Origin: Hippasteria phrygiana | Taxonomy: Eukaryota > Echinodermata > Asteroidea > Valvatida > Goniasteridae | Reading direction: 5' to 3' | Assembly (NCBI GenBank): GCA_037893225.1 | Contig: JAZGUH010000229.1 | Location: 682,001 to 746,000 of the forward strand | Length of the DNA: 64,000 nucleotides | Shown here: piece by piece, positions 10,430 through 20,977 of the stretch | Numbering within the stretch: position 1 is the first letter of the stretch | How the letters are laid out: each line of letters starts with the position of its first letter | Translations under genes and position numbers: made by a program | The notes under the pieces: model-generated | Database searches by the model: none | Seen by the model: the letters and a program-made list of their open reading frames with translations, nothing else | Told to the model about the DNA's origin: nothing

Positions 10430-10475
10430 ATGGAGCGATCAATAATACTTCTGGCGTTGACGTTTTCGTTGTTTG
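10430..10475 (+). CDS. Ly6 paralogue 1, exon 1 (signal peptide)
   Basis: Starts at the ATG after GCAGACAAC and ends at TTTG|GTAAGT, a strong donor leaving phase 1. It encodes MERSIILLALTFSLF, a basic residue then a hydrophobic core. GCCTGCAG immediately upstream could be an acceptor, so an untranslated 5' exon may exist. Confidence 0.8.
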
Positions 10476-13218
10476 GTAAGTCGTCTAAAAGCTTGAATGA
10501 AAATATTTAATGAAAACAATTTTCGTTCCAAGGTATCCGTGTTCGTCTGCACATACAAAAATATTTTCTTTAAAAATCATGAAAAGCACCCGACGTTTTT
10601 AAACAAAGTGTTGAACAAAACGATCAACGGTGGCTAAAAATAATAAAGAATGCGCATGTGTGTTAATTAAACACTGCCCGCCAAAATCAGCACAATTCAA
10701 TGAAAAATTGGAAATTCCATTGGAAATTCCATAATCCAACATTCTTCATCATTAGGTCTATGTGACGTTTTGCCACATTGATTTTAGTTCGATTTTTGGT
10801 TTGGAAATTGAAGTTTATAATCTGATAATTAACAAATAAGAAACTCAAATTATGAACATTACCATTTCAATTACCAATTTCAATGATATATTTACTTTGT
10901 CTTCATCTGTCCATTCTTATGGCACGCGTGGAGCATCAAAGGGTGATTTTTAAATTTCAATAGAACATCATTCTCCAAAAATCATCACGGGGTATATTAT
11001 TTTGGAATAATCTTGACGTGGAGCTCAAGAAGTCTCGAACAATAGAATATTTTACTAGAAATTTAAAACGATCGTTTTTCCAGACCTATCAACAACTGCA
11101 CGTGTAAGCTTCTGATTGATTATTATCTTTTTCATATAGTTTTTGTCCCATTTAAATTTAAATTTAAATTTAAATTTAAATTTAAATTTAAATTTAGCTT
11201 TTGATTGTGTCAAGTACCGAAGTGATGACGTCAATCAATGCAATGTTTGGAACCAGAATACATTCTAAACTGCATGTGTTTGGAACCATTGCCGCGGCAA
11301 CTGACGTCAGACTTCGGCACTCTATACCTGAAGTAAATCGGATCCGTCAGAAGGCGAAACCCAGATTAGGAAAACTGCAGACAAAATAACTTTCTACATG
11401 TAATTCAACTCAATTCAATTCAATTGTGGTTTATTTCATTAAAAAACAAACGAAAAAGAAGACTTATATAATTTGTTTTTACAAAAGTTACGATAAAACA
11501 TTACAAATTTATACAAAGCATTAACATTCCAAAGTTCAAATTAAGCTCAAATTAACGATTAATCAATAAATTGAAAATTAAAAAAAAAGGAAGAAGAAAA
11601 CATTATTCAAAAGGATACATGTATTAAAAAAAAAAGAACAATGGACAATGATGACAAGTGAAAGAATTGGGCTACATAAGTAATGTTACTGAACTTTGAT
11701 CTGCAGGTGTCAGCAGTGCCGCCATGTACTGCTTCAAGTGTGCAGCCAATCCATACTGCGAGCCACGTGACCCTGTCGACTCATCCAATGCAATTTCGGT
11801 CGACTCGCAAAGCCCTGGGGTGTTTCTCGGCAAATGCGAAGGAGTCTGCTTTGTAAGATATGACTAAGGCCTATAACTTAGCGTATTTTCTTAAGCAAAG
11901 ATTGAGCAGGGAACCAGTGGCAGGCAGTAGGCTACACATCAACATAATCGTAGCTGGTAATCTGGCTTTGTTCAAAATAACGTTTCCGTGCTTAGCAAAC
12001 TTGTGTGCTTGTTCCAATTCCGTGAAGCCGCTTTGCTCAAAGTCGGTCTCTAGGTGTAGCAACATTGTCCGCAAGGTCCACTTCCACCCTCGCTCTCAAT
12101 AGTGTGCACGTAATTACTGTATTGATACAGAAGCGATCCCACACGATGGAGTGGTAATATGGCGGCTGCTGGCTTCAAGTTCGTTTAGCGCGCAATGACC
12201 AATGAACTTTCCAGATGACATAGAGAGCATGTTTGTTTCACACGAATCCGGATCGCGATCAGTGACATGATCCGCACTTTGGTTCACACACCAGATTCCG
12301 CCTAATGGATGGAGCGAACCAGCGGCTGGATCACTGATCGTGATCCGGATTCGTGTGAAACAAACAGGCCTAGAGATCAGTGGTCTGTACCCTCAAAATG
12401 AATGGCGCAGAACCGTAGACAGAACTTCAATCTGTGGACCAAAATGGCCGCTCATGATGTTTACAGTGGAGCGTGCGACTATTGTTTACCAATCCATGCG
12501 CACTTCATAATCCGCCATATGTTTCGTCCGGTATTCGGGACTTAATTCTCAGGTCACAACTCTCTCTTTTTCTATCTATGGGCCTGTTTGTTTGTTTGTT
12601 TGTTTGTTTGTTTGAGTTCAGTCACTATACGGGCTCATAGCTAATATTGCACATGCCTGAGTGAACGTATTCGGATATTGGCCGGTCACGTGAGAGGATT
12701 TAACCAATAATAGGGAAAAGGAGTCCGATTTTCATAGGAGTCTGATTTTCATGACACCGGAACTCGATCAGTGATCCAGCCGCTGGTTCGCTCAATCTAT
12801 TAGGTAGGATCTGGTGTGTGAACAAGCGACAATATTACTGATCGAGATCCGGTTATGTGTAAAACAAACGGGCCCTTTGGCTCCGGCAAGGCGTCTTTTA
12901 CAGCGCCCCGTTGGTTTAAAATATGGTCCCATTTGTCACAGACAGATTGGTTTCATTTGTAAGCTTCCGTTGCGTATTAATTTATTTCAACTTGCCCCGC
13001 AGGATCGCCGAATTACACACACCGCCTACAAAGAAACCTTGGTCTACCGGGGTTGCTATAAACGAGCGACGGACTGCGTCCCCGGTTGCTTTGGCAACGA
13101 CGAGCATCAGGACTGCGTCAGGTGCTGCAACAAGAATATGTGCAACAGCGCACGCGCGGTGACCTTTAGTCTTCCCGTCATACTCCTGGTCTGGGCTTTG
13201 GCCAGAATAGTATCTTAG
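10430..13218 (+). CDS. Ly6/uPAR (three-finger) GPI-anchored protein, paralogue 1
   Basis: Spliced coding sequence join(10430-10475, 11707-11852, 13003-13218), 135 codons plus stop. Residues 1-21 or so form a signal peptide. The mature chain begins near MYCFKC, the opening Cys-x-x-Cys of Ly6 domains, and closes with CVRCCNKNMCN, the expected CC..CN signature. Twelve cysteines lie in the mature part. The tail is hydrophobic (VTFSLPVILLVWALARIV) and fits a GPI-attachment signal at the small residues after CNSA. All junctions are GT..AG and in frame (phase 1, then 0). Members act at the outer cell surface, and ligands vary. Sequence alone cannot tell a CD59-like complement regulator from a neuronal Ly6 modulator. 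A tandem paralogue lies at 17551-20089. Confidence 0.85.
11151..11196. repeat. (AAATTT)n simple repeat in intron 1
   Basis: About seven and a half perfect copies of AAATTT, a self-complementary hexamer, so the tract can also form AT-rich hairpins. Confidence 0.95.
11213..11332. mobile_element. Foldback MITE in intron 1 of Ly6 paralogue 1
   Basis: Ends GTACCGAAGTGATGACGTCA and TGACGTCAGACTTCGGCACT face each other. Same family as 559-727 and the partial copy at about 57150-57255. It is preceded directly by the AAATTT tract. Confidence 0.6.
11707..11852 (+). CDS. Ly6 paralogue 1, exon 2
   Basis: Acceptor TGATCTGCAG|GTGTC and donor GCTTT|GTAAGA. The 146-nt exon encodes the end of the signal peptide and the first half of the Ly6 domain, with five cysteines from YCFKC to CEGVC. 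The phase is 1 at the start and 0 at the end. Confidence 0.82.
12227..12370. mobile_element. Foldback MITE (GTTTCACACGAATCC family) in intron 2
   Basis: Arms GTTTCACACGAATCCGGATC and GATCCGGATTCGTGTGAAAC are nearly perfect complements. The middle holds CACACCAGATTCCGCCTAAT. A close copy lies at 48481-48615 and a longer disrupted copy at 12580-12875. Confidence 0.8.
12580..12875. mobile_element. Disrupted copy of the GTTTCACACGAATCC MITE
   Basis: Ends GGGCCTGTTTG and CAAACGGGCCC. A (TTTG)n run of eight or so units has expanded near the left end. A separate repeat (CCGGTCACGTGAGAGG, TTTTCATGACACCGG) interrupts the middle; relatives of that insert lie at 47738-47935 in reverse complement. Confidence 0.6.
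13003..13218 (+). CDS. Ly6 paralogue 1, exon 3 and stop
   Basis: Acceptor CTTGCCCCGCAG|GATCGC, phase 0. The exon encodes the second half of the Ly6 domain (GC, DC, GC, DC, CC, CN) and the hydrophobic GPI-signal tail, ending at TAG. The frame is also open far upstream into the intron, but the acceptor and the clean phase match with exon 2 define the start. Confidence 0.85.
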   Translation, partial: DRRITHTAYKETLVYRGCYKRATDCVPGCFGNDEHQDCVRCCNKNMCNSARAVTFSLPVILLVWALARIVS

Positions 13219-13890
13219 TCATTTTGTTTTGGGAAATGAAAGTTTCAGCTAATTTTTAGAGATGGGGATTTGGGTCAGTGAGACTGTGTACCAGAAAACA
13301 AGTCTAACTTTCTTTTGAGGTTTCAGCTTCAGAAATCGAGATTAATTCGCAATCTATGATTTTTCGATAAACTGGGGCTGCCGAACAATTTTGGTTATAA
13401 AGGATGACCATTGTACTTTGAAATTTGAAAAATTGCCCATTTGTACAGACTTTTGTTTTAATTGACAAAAAAACAAGAACGCGATTAATTTTGACTTAAA
13501 AAAATGTATTGTTTTGATGAGTTCCTTGGTTAAAAAATGTTTCACGTTTTAAAACGGAGAAGAATTTCGCTTCGAAATGCCTTCTCTATTCACTTTTATG
13601 CAGAATTTGTTAGTTTTTTGGTTTTACGTCAGTAGTTTATGAGTGAAACTAACGTGTACATAACAGTTGTAGAACGCTCGATATCTTTGCTTTCAATTCA
13701 TTTTCTTGAAAAACACGTATTTGTATGTAGCGTTTAACTTTTCCCATTTTTTTCTATAACTGCCATATCGATTCATCGTTTACTGTATGTACACCTGAAA
13801 ATATGAATACTATAAGTATAAGTGATTGTGGGTGATTTTAGATGGTTGGGTTTCGTTTGTTAGCCAGGGGTGGATCGTCAATGCCAGTCG
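13219..13890. other. Presumed 3' UTR and spacer
   Basis: AT-rich DNA after the stop of the first Ly6 gene. No canonical AATAAA was spotted close by, so the transcript end is unknown. A 63-codon minus frame is not supported. Confidence 0.35.
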
Positions 13891-13978
13891 GGGGGGGGGG
13901 GGGGTCTAACTATAAAGCTGTTGGGCACACATGCGCAAAACGAATGCACATGCTTAAATAGAGTTCCTCTTCTGTCCA

Positions 13979-14129
13979 CTGATCTCTATATAAACTGGAT
14001 AGCTCATTTGGCATTGCACACTGTGCAAGCAACTGAAGCCAGTGGTCGCCATATTACCACTCTCAATTTACCACTGATCGCTACGTAAGGAGAACAGCCG
14101 ATGCGCTATCCAGTTTACATAGAGATCAG
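13979..14129. mobile_element. Foldback MITE (CTGATCTCTATATAAACTGG family)
   Basis: Arms CTGATCTCTATATAAACTGG and CCAGTTTACATAGAGATCAG are inverted with few mismatches. A G15 run precedes it at 13890-13904. A lone arm resembling it is near 53310 (CTGATCTCCATGTATAAA). Confidence 0.65.
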
Positions 14130-14379
14130 GGCCCAATTTCATGGCTCTGCTTACCGTTAGCGAAAAATCCCCGCTTACTGTAGCAGAAAATTCTGTGCTT
14201 ACGGCAAGCGTATTTCACGCGTTAGCGGGGAATTTTGGCTCCTGAGCATGCGTACATCCCGTAACTAAGGATTCTGTGCTTACAGGGTTAGCGGAGAATT
14301 TTTCCGCTAGCGCTGTTAGCGCAAAATGGTGATCGTAAGCGCGGAAAGCTGTGGTTAGCAGAGCTATGAAATTGGGCCC
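14129..14379. mobile_element. Foldback MITE with GGGCCCAATTTCAT ends
   Basis: Ends GGGCCCAATTTCATGGCTCT and its counterpart AGAGCTATGAAATTGGGCCC bound 251 bp. TTAGCG and GCTAA words repeat through both halves. It abuts the preceding MITE directly. Confidence 0.8.
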
Positions 14380-15173
14380 AGTGCTTCTGTCACCCTAATG
14401 GCCCCATGCACAGATATATATTTGGCAGTCAGATGTCTGGTGCTCAATTTTGGTAGTTGCATCTATATTGTGCATGTGCAATGTGATATTGTAATTACTA
14501 GGTCTACCTGTGGAAAAACTACGCGTTTTTCTTTTCAGCATTAATCACGGATTGGTACATCCGTATGCTGCATATTACACTATCACAGTACGTTTCCTGA
14601 ACAGTTTACCCACCAGAAATGGAAATGGAACAAAATCTGAAAATTGGGCACCGCGCGGCAAACAAACAAGATATATATGACGTCAGTTGTCTGAAGCTCC
14701 ATTGCGCATGTGCAGCGATACTTCCCATCGCAACGTGCATGGTTGTATTGAAGAATTGAGCTTCAGAAATCTGACCTCATGCGGTTGGGTTGAAAGCGAG
14801 GCTGTACATGCATGTTTCGGCTATATACTTGAATAGATTCCTGACGTAACAGCTTCTTACGTATAACATTGGCAAACTACATAGTAACGACGCGGCAGAT
14901 TCTTTGCTTTGCATGTATATAGCCTCGATTTGGTTTTAATATGGCGAAACCGTTCAAGGGGCAAGTAGAAATTTAGCGTCTGAAATAAAATATTTGTCAG
15001 GGTTCATTGTCACTGACACTCTTAGAAATGAAATTAAGAAAGTCTCTGGACATAATTATTTCCATTGCATTGTAATTTTGGCATAAATTTCATTTACATA
15101 TTATTGTATACAAAATTTAAGGTGGCTTCGTGCGCTTGTACATATTTGTAGTATTTTTAGGAACTTCAAGAAA

Positions 15174-15331
15174 TGGGAAACTTTTGAGACGCGTGGTGGC
15201 AGCAGATATACCGGAGCTTTTCTATTGTTCTCACTAGTCGTGCGCATGCTTAGAACTACGCGCGCATGCTCAGATCTATAGCAAAAAGGACCGGTATGTC
15301 TGCTGCCACCAGCGTCTCAAAAGTATTCCAT
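15174..15331. mobile_element. Foldback MITE E (GGTGGCAGCAGACATACCGG), copy 1
   Basis: The left arm reads CTTTTGAGACGCGTGGTGGC and the right arm GCCACCAGCGTCTCAAAAG. The centre carries GTGCGCATGCTTAGAACTACGCGCGCATGCTCAGA, a short internal duplication. One of six copies in the window. Confidence 0.82.
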
Positions 15332-15584
15332 TACGAGTTGATTTTCTTAATAATGTGATGCCAATGTGAATTACACCCATGGCTTTTGTATTCGAGATTC
15401 CAAGTGTAATTAAATTTTGATACAAGATTTTAAAATGTGTGAATACATGCCTGTTTTATGTCTCTGAACAATTTGAATATCAATAATTAATCCGATTTTC
15501 CAGCTGATGTTAAGAAATGGATTTCGGAGGATTCAGACAGATTCACATTGAGGTTACTTTAGAATAAATTTTACACATCGTTAA

Positions 15585-15740
15585 TTTTGCACCTCGTTCT
15601 GTATCTCTATGGAATTCTTTGCCTGGTGCATGTTTCCCTTCATCTTTACGATCTTTCCTGCTCCGAAAGGAATCTTAATTCCTACTTCTTGTATCTTTGA
15701 TTGTCAAGTTTTTCTTTTTTGTAGCTCCAGACGTCGAAAC
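15585..15740 (+). pseudogene. Non-LTR retrotransposon 3' fragment
   Basis: Near-identical in order to 7440-7570: TCGTTCTGTATCTCTA, GAATTCTTTGCCTGGTGCAT, TTCCTACTTCTTGTATC. The fragment continues into GACGTCGAAACGTCCAA. It is the extreme 3' end of a LINE ORF2 plus tail, with no intact frame. Confidence 0.55.
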
Positions 15741-16281
15741 GTCCAATTGTATTCATTGTATACTACTAAAAAATAATCAAAGGATCAAACATTTGACTTT
15801 GTAAATTTCAGCCAGTTGTGTATCTCATTGATTGTATTGGACGCTGCAGCGCATTTTCATGCTTGGTTAAGCACCGTAGAATGTGAAGTGATGCAATTGC
15901 TCAGTCATGTGTTTCAGAGTTCGGTTGACTGGAGTAGTCAAAAATATCGACAAAAAGAATTGAATCCTTTAATGTTTTGAGAAGTTTATTTGACTTTCCC
16001 GAAAAAATAAATAAAAATAAATAAATAAATAACTTCATGAACGCTGTCACTAAACGTCTGGGTATCAAAGGATGATTCTAATTCTAATTGGACAATTACT
16101 AATTTTTAACCTGCAGAATTTCAAAATTCAAACCCTCAAGAGGTGCTATACTATCAAGTACTGGTTATGAGTAACCAAGTTGATCATAAAAGAAGGTCCC
16201 TAACTATATATGCTAGATCACTGTCCAATTTTTTCTTTGAAAAATAACCTCCCAAAACGGTTTTCACACAATTGCCATTTA

Positions 16282-16298
16282 CCCCCCCCCCCCCCCCC
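16282..16298. repeat. C17 homopolymer run
   Basis: Seventeen consecutive C on plus, one of many long G or C runs in the window. Confidence 0.95.
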
Positions 16299-16499
16299 AT
16301 CATTGGCGTATTTTAAGACAAAGATTACCATTGACAAATATTGCTCCTAAACTATATAATTCTGACAGGCCTAATGTTAAAATAAATCGGATGAATTTAT
16401 TTTGAGCAACCAGTGAATAGAATTCTTCCTTTGTTTACTTTCGCATTCCTATCGACAGACGACATAAAAATGGCGGGGCGGCAAAATAGTAGCCGTTGG

Positions 16500-16748
16500 T
16501 AAATGATTAACAAAAATGTTGAGCCTGTAGTCGTTACGACGTTGAATACACGGGATCAAAGTTCATTGTTTTTTTTACAAGCCTCTGCGTCGGGCGGCCA
16601 TCTTTGTTAGGCTGACGTTTCTTTCTGCTACACCTTAGAGTATTTGATTTTGAAGAACGTTTTGGAAGAATTGAAATCTGTACTACTAGTGGTTTCGAAC
16701 AAGAAGACTTTAGTCTGGTGTCCAGCAATTTTCGACACGCTGTCTAAG
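16500..16748 (+). other. Candidate untranslated 5' exon of Ly6 paralogue 2
   Basis: The segment ends at GTCTAAG|GTAAGTATGG, an excellent donor, and is richer in CpG and GC than its surroundings. The start-codon exon of paralogue 2 has a good acceptor (CGTCATTTTCAG at 17527) before its ATG, so a noncoding first exon is expected. This is the best candidate seen; the link is inferred from splice signals only. Confidence 0.25.
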
Positions 16749-17550
16749 GTAAGTATGGTCAAGCTAACATGAAATAGGACGCTTTACAATATGAGAGCGC
16801 GTTGATCAGGCAAAGCTCTGTGAGTGGTAAAACGATTAGATATTTCTTGGATTTTTGCACATGTTTTCCGTGACTTAAGAGGGCATTTGAAGAGCGAGAA
16901 ACCTGAGGTGGTGTTATAGCCAAAGCTGGATAAAATTCACTGTAGGCCCGTGGGCACCGGCTAAAATGACGCCATCAAATTCGGAGATTTACTTTCTGAA
17001 TTTGTTTTGGGAAAGCCCCGATTTTTGTATCTACTTCATAACCAACGTACCCCCCTTTTCCTTAAAAATATATTTTTCATATGGAAATATATATATTTGT
17101 ATACAATGTATATATGTATTTGTATTGTTCCTGTGGTATTTATAACATGACTTTCATGTTATAATATGTTTGATTGTTGTTTTTGTACATTATTTCATTT
17201 TTCCTGTGTATTTCTTTCCATTTATCAGCCATGCGTGGGGTAAGGAATGCGGCTCCGCAAAGAAAATTAGCGGTGGCCACAATCGATACCGCAATTAGGG
17301 ATTATGAAATGCTCCCTTATTGTATTGTGCTTGAAAACCATTTTTTACTGTTTGTGCACACCATGGGTAAAGTGTGATAAACAAATCAATAAAGGTGACA
17401 AATTTTGCCCCATTTACACCCCCACCCACACCCAAAACCTAGACACGCCACTGTTTTGATTGAGCACTTTTTGACGTTGAGGGAATATAATGACCGATGC
17501 CTGTGATTTGTGTCTCGTCATTTTCAGCAATAACAGCTTCTACCGCCATC

Positions 17551-17593
17551 ATGAAGACAACTTGCATTCTTGTCATCTTCCTGCTCTGTATTG
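17551..17593 (+). CDS. Ly6 paralogue 2, exon 1 (signal peptide)
   Basis: The ATG follows CTACCGCCATC, a good start context. The exon ends GTATTG|GTAAGC in phase 1 and encodes a short hydrophobic leader. The acceptor at 17525-17527 implies about 23 nt of 5' UTR in this exon. Confidence 0.8.
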
Positions 17594-20089
17594 GTAAGCA
17601 AAATTGTCGATCGTGGTTCAGTGACATTGACTGCGTCCAACCCAAATCGTGTCACTTGGCTTGAATTGGAGGAAATTGACTTGTGACTTGAAAATTGACT
17701 TGGTACTTGACTTAAAGAAAACTGATGTGTGGCTCGACTATATAAACTTAGTGAAGATTGACTTGTAACTTGACTTGGAGTAAACTGATGTGTTGCTCGA
17801 CTAAACTCGGTAAATATTTACTTGTGACTTGACTTGGAGAAAACAGATGTGTGGTTAGACTAAACGTAATTGGTGAAGATTGACTTGTGACTTGGCTTGG
17901 AGTAAACTGATGTGTTGCTCGACTAAACTCGGTGAAGATTGACTTGTGGCTTGACTTGGAGTAAACTGATGTGTTGTTCGACTAAACTCGGTGAAGATTG
18001 ACTTGTGACTTGACTTCAAAGAAACAGATGTGTGGCTCGACTAAACTTAATTGGTGAGGATTGACTTGTGACTTGTGACTTGACTTGGAGCAAACCGGTG
18101 TGCGTCTCGACTATATGAACTCGGTGAAGATTGTGACCTGACTTGGAGTAAACTGGTGTGTGGCTCGACTAAACTTGGTAAAGATTGACTTGTGACTTGA
18201 CTTGGAGAAAACTGATGTGTGGATGTGTGGCTCGACTAAACTTAATTGGTGAAGATTGACTTGTGACTTGACTTGGAGCAAACTGGTGTGCGGCTCGACT
18301 ATATAAACTTGGTGAAGATTGACTTATGACTTGACTTGGAGTAAACAGATGTGTGGCTCGACTAAACTTAATTGGTGAAGATTGACTTGTGACTTGACTT
18401 GGAGAAAACTAAGGTTTTCAGACCTATAGACTGGTCCGACACGAGCGGCCATTTCCTGGGGCTTAAACATATCATCCTTTTGTCGACACCAACTTCGGGT
18501 GACCGGATATATAATCAATGCATGCAGTCATACAATGCATAGCGCACCGTGCACCTGTGGACGGCCCCCTATCGTGGCCGCATCCATCATGCCACTGCTC
18601 GTAATTGTGATTGGTTGGCGAGATTCTGTGTACTTTTCAATGGGAGCTACAAGACTGGTTCTCAGACTGTTTTCCTTAAAAAGTCCTCCAAGTCGCGAAT
18701 TAGAAAAAGATAAATCGTTTAAGTTTACTCAAATTTTTTAACAGACAATTAATTGTCAGAAAAACAGAAATAAGAAAAAAAATAGGTGAGAAATCGAACT
18801 CGGTGCACTTGACCCAAAATCTGACGCTTTACAACTAAGCCACTCGAGCGGCTTGACCTAAATATTCAGCTTATTTAGTTTTATTCAAAGTTTCCACTAC
18901 ACACTGGAGGAACGTGCTTGTACATATTCACGAGAAAATATTAACCAATCACAAGACGGCAACAAGGCTAGGACTGTTGGGCAGTATCCTGCCCATAAAA
19001 GCTTGGTCGGATTTGTCCATAAAGATATTCGACGTCTTTGCTCTTAAACCCCAGGTTACAGTCAAGCCAAATTCTGCTACAGCTGTCGGGGCTACCCGGG
19101 AAGTTCATGTGATCGCGAGGTGTTCTTCAGGGAGGACCCACGGGTCGGAAAAATAGAATGTCCCCGGTACTGTTTGGTAAGTATTTCTTTTATGGGCGAA
19201 CACAACAACGTCAAAGCGGCAAGTACAAAAGAGTTTATCAAAACCAAACAGCGCCCGCCTCCCGTGTCCCCCATTTCTTCTCGAAGAAAGCCTAGTCTGG
19301 TTCCCAGACCAAAATATTCTGACTATTTCTGATGAATATTAGGACCGGTAGCCGCCAATGTCACGTGACGAAAACTATCAGAATTCTGCCAGTTTCCGAA
19401 AATATCCGAAGTTTTCCGATCTTGTTTTCGGTAACATTCGGTTGTTAACGTTGATGTTCGCAATAACAAAATGTCTGTCAGGCCCGTTACAGATCCTGGA
19501 ATTTGAATTCTCAATTATATATAAAAAACCTAAAAAATCAATGCCACGCTCTTGCAGTATTTTGCCGACTGGATTTTGCAAGAATATTAAATTTGAATGA
19601 TGCCACTGACGTCACTCGGACTAACACTGCACGTCATGATCTATTTTAAACCGTGGTACGTAGCTACCTGACCTAAGATATAGACGTCAGGGAATCTTCA
19701 GGTCAGGGAACCAGACTAGAAGAAAGTTAAAACCGAAAAGGCTGTTCCTGGGTTGCGTTCCACTCACGCGGACGTTGCCAACGTTGGCCAACTACGCGAA
19801 TAATTTTCCATTGGATGTGTACAAAAAATTGGCGAACGTTCGCGTTGTTCGCGTGAGTGGAACGAACGCACCTCTGATTTAACCTTTACAGAAACGGTTC
19901 ACGAAAGACGAATTCAGCCGACCAATCACAATCCGTGGTTGTGGAGGAGACGACTGCGTGGACGAGTGTACATCCGACGACGAATGCACCTACTGTTGCC
20001 AGATGAGCAACTTGTGCAACGGCGCCGGCGCAGTGACCTTTACCCTCACACTGATGGCAGGGGCGGCCATCTTGACCAGGCTGGTGTAG
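17551..20089 (+). CDS. Ly6/uPAR (three-finger) GPI-anchored protein, paralogue 2
   Basis: Spliced coding sequence join(17551-17593, 19055-19176, 19892-20089), 120 codons plus stop. The signal peptide is MKTTCILVIFLLCIG-, cut near residue 15-18. The mature chain starts with KFCYSCRGYPGSSC, the Ly6 opening, and ends with CTYCCQMSNLCN. After that, GAGAVTFTLTLMAGAAIL forms a small-residue site plus hydrophobic tail, as in GPI-anchored members. The splice phases (1, 0) equal those of paralogue 1, and both have the AVTF.L tail, so the two arose by tandem duplication. It is shorter by 15 residues, mainly in the part before the final cysteine cluster. Ligand and role cannot be read from sequence. It is expected outside the plasma membrane. 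Confidence 0.85.
17690..18415. repeat. Minisatellite of about 60 bp in intron 1
   Basis: About twelve imperfect head-to-tail units of 58-66 bp. The consensus blocks are GAAGATTGACTTGTGACTTG, ACTTGGAGTAAACTGATGTG and TGGCTCGACTAAACT. Alternate units carry AACTTAATTGG or ACTCGG, which hints at a two-unit higher-order pattern. A 9-base internal duplication (GTGTGGATGTGTGG) occurs near 18220. Confidence 0.9.
18785..18858 (-). repeat. tRNA-like SINE fragment in intron 1
   Basis: On minus it reads GCCGCTCGAGTGGCTTAGTT (box A like) and GAGTTCGATTTCTCACC (box B like). The cloverleaf is incomplete, so it is called a SINE relic rather than a tRNA gene. Confidence 0.45.
19055..19176 (+). CDS. Ly6 paralogue 2, exon 2
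   Basis: Acceptor TTAAACCCCAG|GTTAC and donor TGTTTG|GTAAGT. The exon is 122 nt, entering in phase 1 and leaving in phase 0. It encodes the first half of the Ly6 domain with five cysteines from FCYSC to CPRYC. Confidence 0.82.
19754..19870. mobile_element. Foldback MITE just upstream of exon 3
   Basis: Ends TTGCGTTCCACTCACGCG and CGCGTGAGTGGAACGAACGC are inverted. The centre GAACGTTCGCG/CCAACGTT is also partly palindromic. Only about 20 bases separate it from the acceptor at 19891, so the branch point of intron 2 probably lies in or beside it. Confidence 0.75.
19892..20089 (+). CDS. Ly6 paralogue 2, exon 3 and stop
   Basis: Acceptor TTTAACCTTTACAG|AAACGG, phase 0, ending at TAG. The exon encodes RGC, DC, EC, EC, CC and CN followed by the GPI-signal tail. 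The rich CpG content and good codon structure contrast with the AT-rich surroundings. Confidence 0.85.
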   Translation, partial: KRFTKDEFSRPITIRGCGGDDCVDECTSDDECTYCCQMSNLCNGAGAVTFTLTLMAGAAILTRLV

Positions 20090-20608
20090 TTGATGAAGGA
20101 TGAGTTATGCATGATTTTGTGTACGTTTTGGAGTCATTTAAGGCTATACTGTAGACAGTTTCTACAAGTCATGATAGAGAACGAAACAGTCTTTGTTCGT
20201 GCGCAGTATGCGTGAGTCAACTTTGCATAATCTTAAAACAAAATCCCCCCCCCAAAAAAAAAAGATCAGATTTTTATACGCAAACAGAAAAAAAAAATCC
20301 TTTTAATACTTGAGTTACTTGAGACGATACAAATGAGGAATGTGCAACCTTTGAATCATCATTGCAAGTGCTGAAGTACCGGAGATGCACTATAAAACAT
20401 AATTCATTAAACACAAGAAGCTAATTAACATCTTAAAATATTCTGGTACTTACAAACGATACAAATGAGTACCCGATTTCAGTGTTTCCGTAGTTTAGGG
20501 CACCTATAGAACACCTTGATTTTTAAAGTTCTTAAATAGTTTATATCTTTCCAAACGGACAGTTGTGACTTCGAGTAGTTGTTCCTTAATCCTAATTACT
20601 CGAGTTTT

Positions 20609-20614
20609 AATAAA
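20609..20614 (+). terminator. Candidate polyadenylation signal of Ly6 paralogue 2
   Basis: AATAAA in the context TTTTAATAAATGAC, about 520 bases after the stop. An alternative ATTAAA is near 20406. Neither is tested. Confidence 0.25.
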
Positions 20615-20727
20615 TGACGACAGTATTTCAGTGATTCGGTGATTCCAGCGATTTTGTTACCCATTTTTTGCTAAAGTTGAAAGGAACCGGTCACGCCATT
20701 TAATTCAGAGTTGTGAGTATTACCCCA

Positions 20728-20977
20728 TTAGCCTTTTAGAGGTATGGCGGACACAATAGGAGGGCGCTATTTGATTTGGGTATAAAACATTTTGAAACCA
20801 CAAATTCCAGTGAAAGTCAGAATCAGATATTGTTTTGAGTTAAAGTACAATCCATAGTACAATCCATAGATCATGCCTAATCTTCAACTTTGAAATTTCC
20901 TGTGGTTTAACAAAAGGTATACCCAAATAGAATAGCGCCCTCTCCTATTGTGTCCGCCATATCTCTAAAAGGCTAAT
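20728..20977. mobile_element. Foldback MITE with TTAGCCTTTTAGAGGTATGG ends
   Basis: Left arm TTAGCCTTTTAGAGGTATGG then GGACACAATAGGAGGGCGCT. The right arm is its near-exact complement, through CCGCCATATCTCTAAAAGGC. It is 250 bp long with about 60-bp arms. Confidence 0.82.

Noticed and set aside
11860..12102. Continuation of the Ly6 exon 2 frame or an extra exon
   Set aside because: The strong GTAAGA donor at 11853 and the phase match with 13003 explain the gene; this frame has no Ly6 features.
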